The notes under the pieces are model-generated. The model saw only the letters and a list, made by a program, of their open reading frames with translations, was not told the origin of the DNA and made no database searches. From contig OZ244900.1 of assembly GCA_965221595.1 (NCBI GenBank), forward strand, positions 3,162,001 through 3,226,000: a stretch of 64,000 nt of DNA. The letters run 5' to 3'. This stretch comes from JAAXGX01 sp965221595 (lineage in GTDB: Bacteria; Acidobacteriota; Vicinamibacteria; Vicinamibacterales; UBA8438). Of the stretch, positions 32,179 through 40,021 are shown one piece after another (the stretch's first letter is position 1; the number at the start of each line of letters is the position of its first letter). The position numbers and the translations under genes are program-made.

Positions 32179-33201
32179 CTAGCGGAGTCCGGCGGCGATC
32201 AACGCCTCCTCTTCCGCCTGCTCCTTCTCGCGAGCGCCGGCCAGGATGTTGTAGAGCCCGTAGTTGCCCTCGTGGCAGGCGTACTCGTACATCGGCTGGT
32301 CGCTGCGCTGCATGGGGATCTGGTAGGTCCACGGCCGCGTCCAGACCGTCGGATTGTCGACCGTCACCTCGTACATCAGGGTGCCCTGCGACACGCGTGT
32401 GAAGCGCTCCGTCAGGTGCAGGTTGGCGTCCGTCAGACCGTTGCGGAAGCTGGTCTCGCGCAGGAAATTGGTAGTCTCCACCACCAACGTGTCGCCGTCC
32501 CAGTAGCCCCGCGAGTCGCCCATCCACTGGCGAATGCCCGCGTCGATGTGCGCCCGCCCGTCGAGCGGCACGACCCGCGCGCTGTGCACCATCTCGTTGA
32601 GCAGCACTACCGTGTCCTCGGTCTGAAAGAGCTGCACGTTCTGGTTGTACCCGGCGGGCGTGATCGGCGGCCCGGAGTTGAAGCCCAGGATGCAGCGCAC
32701 GGCGAACATGCCCCCGCCGAGGTCTTCGACCCAGCCGCCCGGAGTCGGCACGTGGCGCGACACGCCGGCGCGCGCGGCTGCCAGCGCCGCCTGCCGCCCG
32801 GCGGCGGCCGGAGTCAGCGGCGGCACGCGTCCGTCGGGCGGATCGACCACCAGCGACGTGCGGTTGGTCTCGACCACGGTCGTCCCCCGATCGAACCAAA
32901 ACTGGTTGTAGTTGCCGACGACGTCGGCCGGCTCCGCGTCGTCGAGCGCGGCCAGCTCGGCCAGCCGCTGCGACTCGAACTCGGCGACCTCCTCGTCCGT
33001 GTAGACCGCCTTGTTTTCCAGAGCGGCCGGCCGTTCGAAGGGCGTCAGGGTGCGGAAGTCCCAGACCCCCTGCAGGTCAGGGGCACCCCACGACGTCCGG
33101 GGCAGCTCCGCGTCCTGGGCCGCGGCGGCGGCCGGCAACAGCACGGCGACCGCCGCGATGGCGACCGGTATCCTCGACCACATGCGAGCTTGCTGAAGCA
33201 T
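32179..33201 (-). CDS. LQGVW/CHEGN-family secreted protein
   Basis: The 340-residue product has a signal peptide ending AAAAAQ, then TSWGAPDLQGVWDFRTLTPF, VETNRTSLVVDPPDGR, QNVQLFQTEDTVVLL, YWDGDTLVVETTNF and YEYACHEGNYGLYN near the end. It is closest to the copy at 29015-30025, sharing the block EPADVVGNYNQFWFDRGTT almost exactly, which points to recent duplication. ATG 33201 is backed by GAGGAGGG. The C-terminal tail is Glu/Ala-rich and variable. The function is unknown. Confidence 0.8.
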   Translation of the reverse strand: MLQQARMWSRIPVAIAAVAVLLPAAAAAQDAELPRTSWGAPDLQGVWDFRTLTPFERPAALENKAVYTDEEVAEFESQRLAELAALDDAEPADVVGNYNQFWFDRGTTVVETNRTSLVVDPPDGRVPPLTPAAAGRQAALAAARAGVSRHVPTPGGWVEDLGGGMFAVRCILGFNSGPPITPAGYNQNVQLFQTEDTVVLLNEMVHSARVVPLDGRAHIDAGIRQWMGDSRGYWDGDTLVVETTNFLRETSFRNGLTDANLHLTERFTRVSQGTLMYEVTVDNPTVWTRPWTYQIPMQRSDQPMYEYACHEGNYGLYNILAGAREKEQAEEEALIAAGLR

Positions 33202-33244
33202 CTCGAAACCCTCCTCGTTCTCGCAACCCACTGAAGGCCGTGCC

Positions 33245-34237
33245 CTACCGCGAGGCGGCGGCGGTCTCCCGCTCCTCGGCACGTGCGCCGCTCAGCGAGT
33301 TCGGCACGGCGTAGTTGCCCTCGTGGCACGCGTACTCGTACTGCTGGTAGCCGCTGTCCCGGCGCCACGGAAAGGTGACGGTCCAGGGCGCAGTCCAGGT
33401 CTCCGGGTCGTCCACGGTGATCGAGTAGCGCAGCGTGTCCGGACCGACGGGAGTGAAGCGCTCGACGATGCGGCGCGACGGAGACTGGCGCGCGCGTCCC
33501 TTGGGCGCCCGCAGGTTGTCGACCTCCTTGAAGTTGGTCGACTCGATGACGAGCGTATTCCCCTCCCAGCGACCGCGGGGATCACCCTCCCACAGGCTGA
33601 TGTCGCCGGCCACGTGCGCGCCGCCGTCGATCGGCACGATCCGCGCGTTGTGGATCATCTCGCTGTGCAGGACGACGTAGCCGGGCGTCTGGAGGATCAG
33701 CGTGCCGTTGTTGTACGCCGTCGGCATCATCATCCCGAGCACGCCGCGGGAGACGCAGCGGTCGCCGCCCTCCATGTTGGCGTAGGTGTCGTGCAGATGC
33801 TCGCGGATGTAGGCGGCGCGCGCGCGGCCGAGCTCGGTCATGCCGGGCATCTTGCCGCTCCGCGGATCGGTGATCAGCGCGGGCCAGTCGCCGCCCTCGG
33901 GCTCTTGCCAGAACCAGTCGAACCAGTACAAGGCATAGAAGCCGGGGTCACCCTGCCGAAGCGTTTCGTTCGCCTCGATCGTGGCGTCGAAGCGCGCCTG
34001 GGCGAGCTCGCGCAGCTCCTCGGCCGTGAAACTCTCGCGGCCCGCCAGTTCGTCGGGCAGCTCGAGCGGCGTGTGGTTCGCATCGGCGTTGTTCCACATC
34101 CCCTGGATGTCCGGCTGGCCGTCCGCCAGCCGCGCCGGCGCCCACTCCTGCGCCCCGGCCGGCAACGGCGCGAGCCACGTCGCCAGCAGCGCGGCGGTGC
34201 CCAGCAGACCCGCAGCAACCCGCAATCGATTCAGCAT
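33245..34237 (-). CDS. LQGVW/CHEGN-family secreted protein, divergent copy
   Basis: This 330-residue copy is more distant. The first block reads GQPDIQGMWNNADANHTP instead of WGAPDLQGVW, the central one RWEGNTLVIESTNF, and the C-terminus YEYACHEGNYAVPNSLSGA. The overall order and spacing are kept, so it belongs to the same family. The signal peptide ends near LPAGAQ. ATG 34237 follows a G-rich stretch (GTGGGGTGG). It lies 43 bases upstream of the copy at 32179. A tryptophan-rich segment (YWFDWFWQEPEGGDWP) is specific to this copy and could be a ligand-binding loop. Confidence 0.78.
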   Translation of the reverse strand: MLNRLRVAAGLLGTAALLATWLAPLPAGAQEWAPARLADGQPDIQGMWNNADANHTPLELPDELAGRESFTAEELRELAQARFDATIEANETLRQGDPGFYALYWFDWFWQEPEGGDWPALITDPRSGKMPGMTELGRARAAYIREHLHDTYANMEGGDRCVSRGVLGMMMPTAYNNGTLILQTPGYVVLHSEMIHNARIVPIDGGAHVAGDISLWEGDPRGRWEGNTLVIESTNFKEVDNLRAPKGRARQSPSRRIVERFTPVGPDTLRYSITVDDPETWTAPWTVTFPWRRDSGYQQYEYACHEGNYAVPNSLSGARAEERETAAASR

Positions 34238-34496
34238 GACCACCCCACTTTCGGTGCGTCGATGGTTGGCGCTCACCCGACACCAAGCTCCAAGGTACCG
34301 AGGCCCGGCCGTTCACGCAACCATATTATCTCCCATCTCGTCGGCAGGAGGAGCTGCGGCGGAGGCGCGCAGGTTCAGAACCGGCCGGCGCCGTACGCCA
34401 CCGAACCCGCTGCCGCGGCGCGGCTCCGGCAGCTCAGCGAGGCGCTGACCGGCTTCCGCTACCCGGCCACGTCAGCGCGCCGGTCTGCCGTGCCGG

Positions 34497-34706
34497 TCAA
34501 TGCACGACGTCCGTGTCGAGGTAGTCATCCACCGGCTCGAGGTGCGGGATCTCGAGCTTGCGCACGGCCTGGATCACGAGCGCGACCGCCTCGTCGGCGC
34601 TGCACCCCGGCGCCTCCGCCCGCAGGCGCCGGCGCGTTGCCCGCAGCAGGCGCAGAACCTGCGCTCGATCGAATCGTTGGCCTTCGCAGTGATCGCAGAA
34701 GCTCAT
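34497..34706 (-). CDS. Small CxxC protein of unknown function
   Basis: A 69-residue protein starting at ATG 34706, eight bases after a good GGAGG. It opens with MSFCDHCEGQ, a CxxC pair that could bind zinc or iron, followed by an Arg-rich amphipathic helix and an acidic C-terminus ending DTDVVH. I recognise no family. It lies alone between the divergent PQQ-propeller gene and, about 260 bases on, the leftward LQGVW run. That 260-base stretch (34238-34496) shows no gene or clear element. The good ribosome site is the main support. Confidence 0.5.
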   Translation of the reverse strand: MSFCDHCEGQRFDRAQVLRLLRATRRRLRAEAPGCSADEAVALVIQAVRKLEIPHLEPVDDYLDTDVVH

Positions 34707-34766
34707 GAGCGTGCCTCCGTCCGGAAGTCGAGCCGCGGCGGACTCCCCCGAGCCCGCGGTCGGATT

Positions 34767-34781
34767 GCGAGTTATACTCGC
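34767..34781 (+). promoter_or_regulatory. -10 element inside a perfect dyad, probable leaderless promoter
   Basis: GCGAGT and ACTCGC form a perfect six-base inverted repeat around TAT, and the -10 hexamer TATACT (34773-34778) lies across it. The gene's ATG is eight bases after the hexamer, so transcription should begin at or next to the start codon. The dyad could be an operator. Confidence 0.45.
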
Positions 34782-34786
34782 CTATT

Positions 34787-36157
34787 ATGTCGTTTCGCTT
34801 CCCCCGCGTCAGTAGTGCGCCGGCCGCGTTCGTTGCGCTCGTGGCCGCCGGCCTCGCCGGCGGTGCCCCCCTGCAGGCCGAGGACTGGCCGCAGTGGCGC
34901 GGCGCCGGGCGCCTGGGCATCTGGCACGAGGACGGCATCGTGGAGCGCTTCCCCGCCGGCGGGCTGCGGGTCGACTGGCGGGTCCCGATCGGCTCGGGCT
35001 ACGCCGGTCCGGCGGTGGCCGACGGGCGCGTGTTCGTCCTCGACTGGCAGGCGGACCCCGACTCGCGGACGCTGGACGGCACCGAGCGCGCACTGGCCCT
35101 CGACGAGGAGACCGGCGCGGTGCTCTGGACGCACGAATGGCCCACTTCGTACCAAATCATCCAGGCGCGCTATGCGATCGGCCCGCGGGCGACCCCGACC
35201 GTGGACGGCGAGCGCGTCTACGTGGTGGGCGCAACCGGGCGCCTGTGGTGCCTCGACGCCGCGACCGGCGCGGTCGTCTGGCAGAAGGACTACATCGCCG
35301 ATTACGACACGACCGTGCCGACCTGGGGCGTCACGAGCGCGCCGCTCGTGGACGGCGAGCGCCTGATCGCCCTCGTCGGCGGCGAGCCGGACGCCCTGGT
35401 CGTGGCCTTCGACAAGCACACCGGCGAGGAGCGGTGGCGCGCCCTCGACGTCGTCGGCGAGATGGGCTACGCGCAGCCGGTCATCTTCGAGGCGGGCGGC
35501 GCGCGGCAGCTCGTCGTCTGGCACCCCGCGGCGCTGGCGTCGCTCGATCCCGAGACGGGCGCAACCTACTGGGAGCAGCCCTGGGAAGTCGGCATGGGCA
35601 TGACCATCGTCACGCCGGTCACCGCCGACGACTATCTGCTCGTGAGCCAGTTCTACAACGGCGCGCTGATGATGCGGCTGAACCAGGACCGGCCGGACGC
35701 GACGGAGCTGTGGCGCGGCACGAGCCGCAGCGAGCTGCCCCACCAGACGGACACCCTGCACGCCGTGATGAGCACGCCGGTCATCGCCGACGGCTACGTC
35801 TACGGCGTCGGCAGCTACGGCGAGCTGCGCGGCCTCGACGCAGCCACCGGCGCGCGGCTGTGGGATACCGGCGACATGACGCCGCAGGAGCGCTGGGGTA
35901 CGGCGTTCATGGTGCAGCACGGCGACCGCTACTTCGTCAACAACGGGGCCGGCGACCTCATCATCGCGCGCTTCACGCCGCAGGGGTACGCGGAGATCGA
36001 CCGCACGCATCTGATCGACCCGACCAACGAGGTCGGCACGTCGCGGGCGTGGATCCGCACCGTCAACTGGTCGCACCCGGCCTACGCCAACCGTCACATC
36101 GTGCACCGCAACGACAACGAGGTCATCCGCGCCTCGCTGGCCGCGGACGACTACTGA
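34787..36157 (+). CDS. PQQ-type beta-propeller secreted protein
   Basis: The 456-residue protein has a signal peptide ending near PLQAEDWPQWRG, the usual opening of PQQ-binding-like propeller proteins. At least five blades are visible through repeated strands such as GRLWCLDAATGAVVWQ, DKHTGEERW, LDPETGATYWEQ and LDAATGARLWDTG. No dehydrogenase catalytic or calcium motif is evident, so it is more like a BamB- or sensor-type propeller than an alcohol dehydrogenase. There is no Shine-Dalgarno before ATG 34787, and a -10 element ends eight bases upstream, pointing to a leaderless transcript. The function is unknown. Confidence 0.82.
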   Translation: MSFRFPRVSSAPAAFVALVAAGLAGGAPLQAEDWPQWRGAGRLGIWHEDGIVERFPAGGLRVDWRVPIGSGYAGPAVADGRVFVLDWQADPDSRTLDGTERALALDEETGAVLWTHEWPTSYQIIQARYAIGPRATPTVDGERVYVVGATGRLWCLDAATGAVVWQKDYIADYDTTVPTWGVTSAPLVDGERLIALVGGEPDALVVAFDKHTGEERWRALDVVGEMGYAQPVIFEAGGARQLVVWHPAALASLDPETGATYWEQPWEVGMGMTIVTPVTADDYLLVSQFYNGALMMRLNQDRPDATELWRGTSRSELPHQTDTLHAVMSTPVIADGYVYGVGSYGELRGLDAATGARLWDTGDMTPQERWGTAFMVQHGDRYFVNNGAGDLIIARFTPQGYAEIDRTHLIDPTNEVGTSRAWIRTVNWSHPAYANRHIVHRNDNEVIRASLAADDY

Positions 36158-36182
36158 GCCGCGGCAACCCGCAGTCAGCCGG

Positions 36183-36350
36183 CTGGCGCGGGACCCGACG
36201 CCGGGTGACCTGCGCCGGATCCCGTCGCGCGGCCCGGGCTCGATCCTGGAGCTGCGCGAACACCACATCTCGAACGCGCACACCGCCGGGGAGCATCTCG
36301 GCCTGCACGCGGCCACGCTGGTGGCCGGCGTCCCGCGGGTCCCGCGGTAG
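36183..36350 (+). other. Orphan open frame in a 303-base gap
   Basis: The gap 36158-36460 holds no complete gene. One frame ending at the TAG at 36348 reads like coding sequence (ILELREHHISNAHTAGEHLG, then LVAGVP) but has no start codon and lies in a different frame from the propeller gene. It may be the tail of a degraded gene or chance. I cannot assign a family. Confidence 0.25.
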
Positions 36351-36387
36351 CGCGGGCCGTCGGTGCCGGCTGGCGCCGCGTACGGGT

Positions 36388-36393
36388 TATGAT
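36388..36393 (+). promoter_or_regulatory. Candidate -10 element
   Basis: TATGAT, five of six to consensus, lies 67 bases before the hydrolase ATG at 36461. The -35 position is GC-rich and poor. Confidence 0.3.
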
Positions 36394-36460
36394 CCGCACG
36401 GCCCGCCGACGACGCACGGGACGAACCCGGCATAGGCGCCGGCGGGACAGGGAAGAACAC

Positions 36461-37399
36461 ATGCCGACACGTTCACTGCCGATCGTTGCCTGTGCCTGCG
36501 CGGCGCTCCTCGCATCGCCCGCACGGGCCGCCACCGCCGCCAGCGAGATCATGCGCACGCAGGTGGCAGTCGGCGAACTGACGTTCGATGTGCGCCTGGC
36601 CGGACCGGACGACGGCGAGGTCGTGATCCTCCTGCACGGGTTTCCGCAGACGTCCTACGAGTGGCGCCACCAGATGCAGGCCCTCGCGGCAGCGGGCTTC
36701 CGCGCCGTCGCACCCGACCAGCGAGGCTACTCGCCCGGCGCCCGCCCGCCCGACGTTGCCGATTACGCGCTGCCGCTGCTCGTGCAGGACGTGCTCGGAC
36801 TGGCCGACGCCATCGGGGCCGGGCGCTTCCACATCGCCGGCCACGACTGGGGCGCGGTGATAGCCTGGGCCGTCGCGGTGGCAGCACCCGAGCGCGTCAT
36901 CACGGCCAACCCGGTGTCGGTGCCGCACCCGGACGCGTTCGCTCGCGTGCTGCGCGATCCGACTTCTTGCCAGGTCGCCGCGTCGGCCTATTTCGACGTG
37001 TTCGTCCAACCGGACTCGGAGGACGCCTTCCTCGCCGACGATCACGCCCTGCTGCGCGCACTGTTCGCCGAGCTGGACGCGGGCGCGGTCGACGAGTATC
37101 TGCGCGTTCTCGGCTCGAAGGCGGCGCTGGGCGCGGGGCTGAATTGGTACCGCGCGAACATCCGCAACCGCAACATCGATCAGCCGGCCGTCGGCCCGGT
37201 CGAGGTGCCCACCATGTTCACGTGGAGCGACGGCGACACGGCGCTGTGCGTCGACGGCGCCGTCCTCTCGGCGGAGTACGCCGTGGGGCCGTACCGCTTC
37301 GAGGTCCTCGAAGGCGTGAGCCACTGGATCCCCGAGCTGGCGCCCGAGGCCCTGTCGACGCTGCTCGTCGAGCACATAGTTCAGTACTCGGAGCGCTGA
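36461..37399 (+). CDS. Secreted alpha/beta hydrolase, epoxide-hydrolase type
   Basis: This 312-residue protein has a signal peptide ending near SPARA, then HGFPQTSYEWRHQM (oxyanion region, HGFP at 59-62), PDQRGYSPGARP and the nucleophile elbow GHDWGAV with Asp at residue 129. An Asp nucleophile and HGFP identify the epoxide hydrolase/haloalkane dehalogenase branch; the catalytic His is in GVSHWIPE near the end. DQRGYSPG is typical of epoxide hydrolases. A cleavable signal peptide is less usual for this branch and suggests a periplasmic enzyme. ATG 36461 follows GGGAAGA. The substrate is unknown. Confidence 0.82.
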   Translation: MPTRSLPIVACACAALLASPARAATAASEIMRTQVAVGELTFDVRLAGPDDGEVVILLHGFPQTSYEWRHQMQALAAAGFRAVAPDQRGYSPGARPPDVADYALPLLVQDVLGLADAIGAGRFHIAGHDWGAVIAWAVAVAAPERVITANPVSVPHPDAFARVLRDPTSCQVAASAYFDVFVQPDSEDAFLADDHALLRALFAELDAGAVDEYLRVLGSKAALGAGLNWYRANIRNRNIDQPAVGPVEVPTMFTWSDGDTALCVDGAVLSAEYAVGPYRFEVLEGVSHWIPELAPEALSTLLVEHIVQYSER

Positions 37400-37554
37400 A
37401 GGACGCCGCGGCCCAGCTGCCCGGCGGGTCCGGCTCGATCCCGCAGTCGGTGCCGGCTGACCGCCGTGCAATACGCCGGGTCCTCGACCCGGGAGCCGCA
37501 GAATCGCCCCGCTGGGGGCTACGGCTACGACGATCCGCCATGTGAGGAGGCGCC

Positions 37555-38715
37555 ATGGTCACCACGTCCGGCAAATTCCTGGTCCGCGGCGCCCGTGAAG
37601 CAGCCTTGTCGGCGGCCCTGCTGGCCGCCACCTGGCTGGCGTGGCCGGCTGGGCCACAGGCGTCGCCTGCACCCGGCGCAGCCCAGGACGCCGCCGCCAT
37701 CGCAGTCGCCGAGGCAACCCGCGACGGCGGGACGGTGACGCTGACCTGGACGGCCGACGGCCCGGTGGACGTGCTGCTGGCCGCCGACCCCGAGGCCGAT
37801 CCCGATCGGATGCTCGTCGTCTCGGCCGCGGACGGAGACGGGCGTCACGTCGTACGCGACCTGCGCGGCATCAGGCGCCCGTACTTCTACCTGCAGGGCA
37901 GCGCGGGCGTGGGACGGCGGGTCGCGGTCCGGGTACTGCCCCTCGAGGGCGGCCGCAACTTCCGCGATCTCGGCGGCTACCCGACGCAGGACGGGCGCCG
38001 GGTCAAGTGGGGCCGCGTCTTCCGCTCCGGCTTCATGACCGACCTCACCGACGCCGACTACGAGTACCTCTCCGCCGTGGGCATCCGCGTCGTCTGCGAC
38101 CTGCGCTCCGAGGAGGAACGGGCAGCGCGGCCCACCAACTGGCGGGCGGCGCCCACGATCCACTACCGGACCTGGAGCTACTCGGACGCCGACGATCCCG
38201 GCCGCATCGGGCTGGGCTCGCTGCTCTCCCGCCCGCACCTGACGCCCGAGAGCGTGGCGCGTATCATGACCCGCCTCTATCCGAACATCGTCGAGGAGCA
38301 CAAGGCGAAGTACCGGGACCTGTTCCACCGACTGGCCGCCGGCGAGCTGCCGCTGGCCTTCAATTGCTCCGCCGGCAAGGACCGGGCGGGCACCGCGGCC
38401 GCGCTCATCCTGTCGGCTCTCGGCGTGCCGCGCGAGATCGTGGTGCAGGACTACGCGCTGAGCGAGCGGGTGGTCGACTACGAGGCCGACCTCGCGGCCG
38501 CCGGAGACACGCGCGGGGAGCGCGCCGCGGACGGGCCCCTGGGCGGGCTGCCGGCCGCGCTGATACGCCCCCTGCTGCGCTCCGACCCGTCCTACATCCG
38601 CAGCACGCTCTCGTACCTGGACGCGACTTACGGCGGGGTCCTGGAGTACCTCCGTACCGAGCTGGACATCGACGAAGCGGAGCTGGCCCGCATCCGCGAG
38701 CGGTTGCTGGAGTGA
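37555..38715 (+). CDS. Secreted tyrosine-phosphatase-like protein
   Basis: This 386-residue protein has a signal peptide, a small beta domain (about 40-115) and a tyrosine-phosphatase domain of the bacterial Y_phosphatase3 type. GGRNFRDLGGYPTQDGRRVKWGRVFRSG opens the domain, though the longest contiguous part that matters is NFRDLGGY; VCDLRSEEE is conserved, and the P-loop reads NCSAGKDRAG with catalytic Cys at 271. Most relatives have HC before the loop and RTG after it; here Asn-270 and Ala replace His and Thr, which may lower activity. The presence of a signal peptide implies a periplasmic substrate. ATG 37555 follows GTGAGGAGG. A hydrolase gene follows 49 bases later. Confidence 0.8.
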   Translation: MVTTSGKFLVRGAREAALSAALLAATWLAWPAGPQASPAPGAAQDAAAIAVAEATRDGGTVTLTWTADGPVDVLLAADPEADPDRMLVVSAADGDGRHVVRDLRGIRRPYFYLQGSAGVGRRVAVRVLPLEGGRNFRDLGGYPTQDGRRVKWGRVFRSGFMTDLTDADYEYLSAVGIRVVCDLRSEEERAARPTNWRAAPTIHYRTWSYSDADDPGRIGLGSLLSRPHLTPESVARIMTRLYPNIVEEHKAKYRDLFHRLAAGELPLAFNCSAGKDRAGTAAALILSALGVPREIVVQDYALSERVVDYEADLAAAGDTRGERAADGPLGGLPAALIRPLLRSDPSYIRSTLSYLDATYGGVLEYLRTELDIDEAELARIRERLLE

Positions 38716-38764
38716 GACCGACGCCGTGTCGCGTGGTAGCCTGGACGTACGCGGTGGACGCGGG

Positions 38765-40021
38765 ATGACGACCGGGAGCAACGCCTTCCGTGCGGTAGCA
38801 ATCGGCCGGCTGGTCTGCGGCCTCTCGGTCGCCGGGGCGGGGCTGGTCGCGGTCCTGCCGCAGCCGACGGCCGCCGTCTGGCAGGCCAGCGTCATCCTGA
38901 GCGAATGGGGCCACTGGCTGGCTGCGCTGGCGCTGGTCCTGCTGCCCGGCGGCCGCCGCTCCCGGGTCGACGCCACCGCGGCGGCCGCGGCCGCCGTCGG
39001 CATCGTCCTGCTGCTCTCTCCGCTGGCCCGCGCCCTCCCGCTCAACGACAGCCTGCCGGCCCGGCTGGAGCGGGCCTTCGGCCCCGCCCCGGCGCACACG
39101 GCAACGGGCCGCGCGCTGCGGCCGGCGCCGCTCGTCGTCACGGACCTGCTGGCCGGCGTCGCGTCCGACGACGTACTCGTGGACGAGCACGTCTACACGG
39201 TCGTGGACGGTCGCAATCTCACGCTCGACCTCTACCGCCCGGCGTTCGCCGAGGGTTCGCTGCCGGTGGTCGTCGCAATCCACGGCGGCGGCTGGGTCGG
39301 CGGCGACAAGCGCGACCTGCCGGAGCTCTACGAGTACCTGGCGTCGCGGGGCTACGTCGTGGCGAGCGTCGCCTACCGCCTGGCGCCCCGCTGGCAGTTT
39401 CCCGCCGCCCAGGAGGACGTCGCGGCCGCCACGCGCTACGTGCAGGGTCTCGCCCACTCGCACAGCCTCGACCCCGAACGAATCGTGCTGCTGGGGCGGT
39501 CCGCCGGCGCGCAGATCGCGCTCCTGGCCGCCTACACGGCGGGCGACGCGGCTATTCGCGGCGCGGTCTCGTTCTACGGACCGTTCGCTCTGCGCTGGGG
39601 CTATGACAATCCCGCCAGGCCCGGCGTGATCGACTCGTCCGGGCTGCTCGAGACCTATCTCGGCGGACCGCCCGCAACGCACGGTGACCGCTACCTGGCG
39701 GCCGAGCCGGCGCGGTTCGTCTCGCCGGCAACGCCGCCCACGCTGTTCATCCAGGGCCTGCGCGACGAGCACGTCTCGCCGTTCCACGCGGAGTTCGTCA
39801 GCGCGCGGCTGCTCGACGCGGGCGTGCCGCACGCCGTCGTGCGGCTGCCCTGGGCCACGCACGGCTGCGACTACATCTTCAGCGGACCGTGCGGGCAGAT
39901 CGCGACCTACGCGGTAGAACGGTTCCTGGGGGCGGTCCTCACGCCCCGCGACGAACCCGTCGCCGGCGACGGTCACCAGGCCGGCGAGCCCGCGTACGAC
40001 GGTGTCACACCTGCGCCATGA
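38765..40021 (+). CDS. Membrane-anchored alpha/beta hydrolase (BD-FAE/HSL-like)
   Basis: The 418-residue product has three hydrophobic N-terminal helices (to about residue 90), then an esterase domain. HGGGWVGG at 173-180 forms the oxyanion hole, GRSAG at 244-248 holds the nucleophile Ser-246, RDEHVSP near 340 gives the acid and WATHGCDY the catalytic His. This is the carboxylesterase/lipase family related to hormone-sensitive lipase, probably facing the periplasm. ATG 38765 is chosen over a GTG at 38726, which would add 13 residues. Its stop overlaps the start of the symporter gene by ATGA, so hydrolysis of an ester and uptake of its product may be linked. Confidence 0.82.
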   Translation: MTTGSNAFRAVAIGRLVCGLSVAGAGLVAVLPQPTAAVWQASVILSEWGHWLAALALVLLPGGRRSRVDATAAAAAAVGIVLLLSPLARALPLNDSLPARLERAFGPAPAHTATGRALRPAPLVVTDLLAGVASDDVLVDEHVYTVVDGRNLTLDLYRPAFAEGSLPVVVAIHGGGWVGGDKRDLPELYEYLASRGYVVASVAYRLAPRWQFPAAQEDVAAATRYVQGLAHSHSLDPERIVLLGRSAGAQIALLAAYTAGDAAIRGAVSFYGPFALRWGYDNPARPGVIDSSGLLETYLGGPPATHGDRYLAAEPARFVSPATPPTLFIQGLRDEHVSPFHAEFVSARLLDAGVPHAVVRLPWATHGCDYIFSGPCGQIATYAVERFLGAVLTPRDEPVAGDGHQAGEPAYDGVTPAP

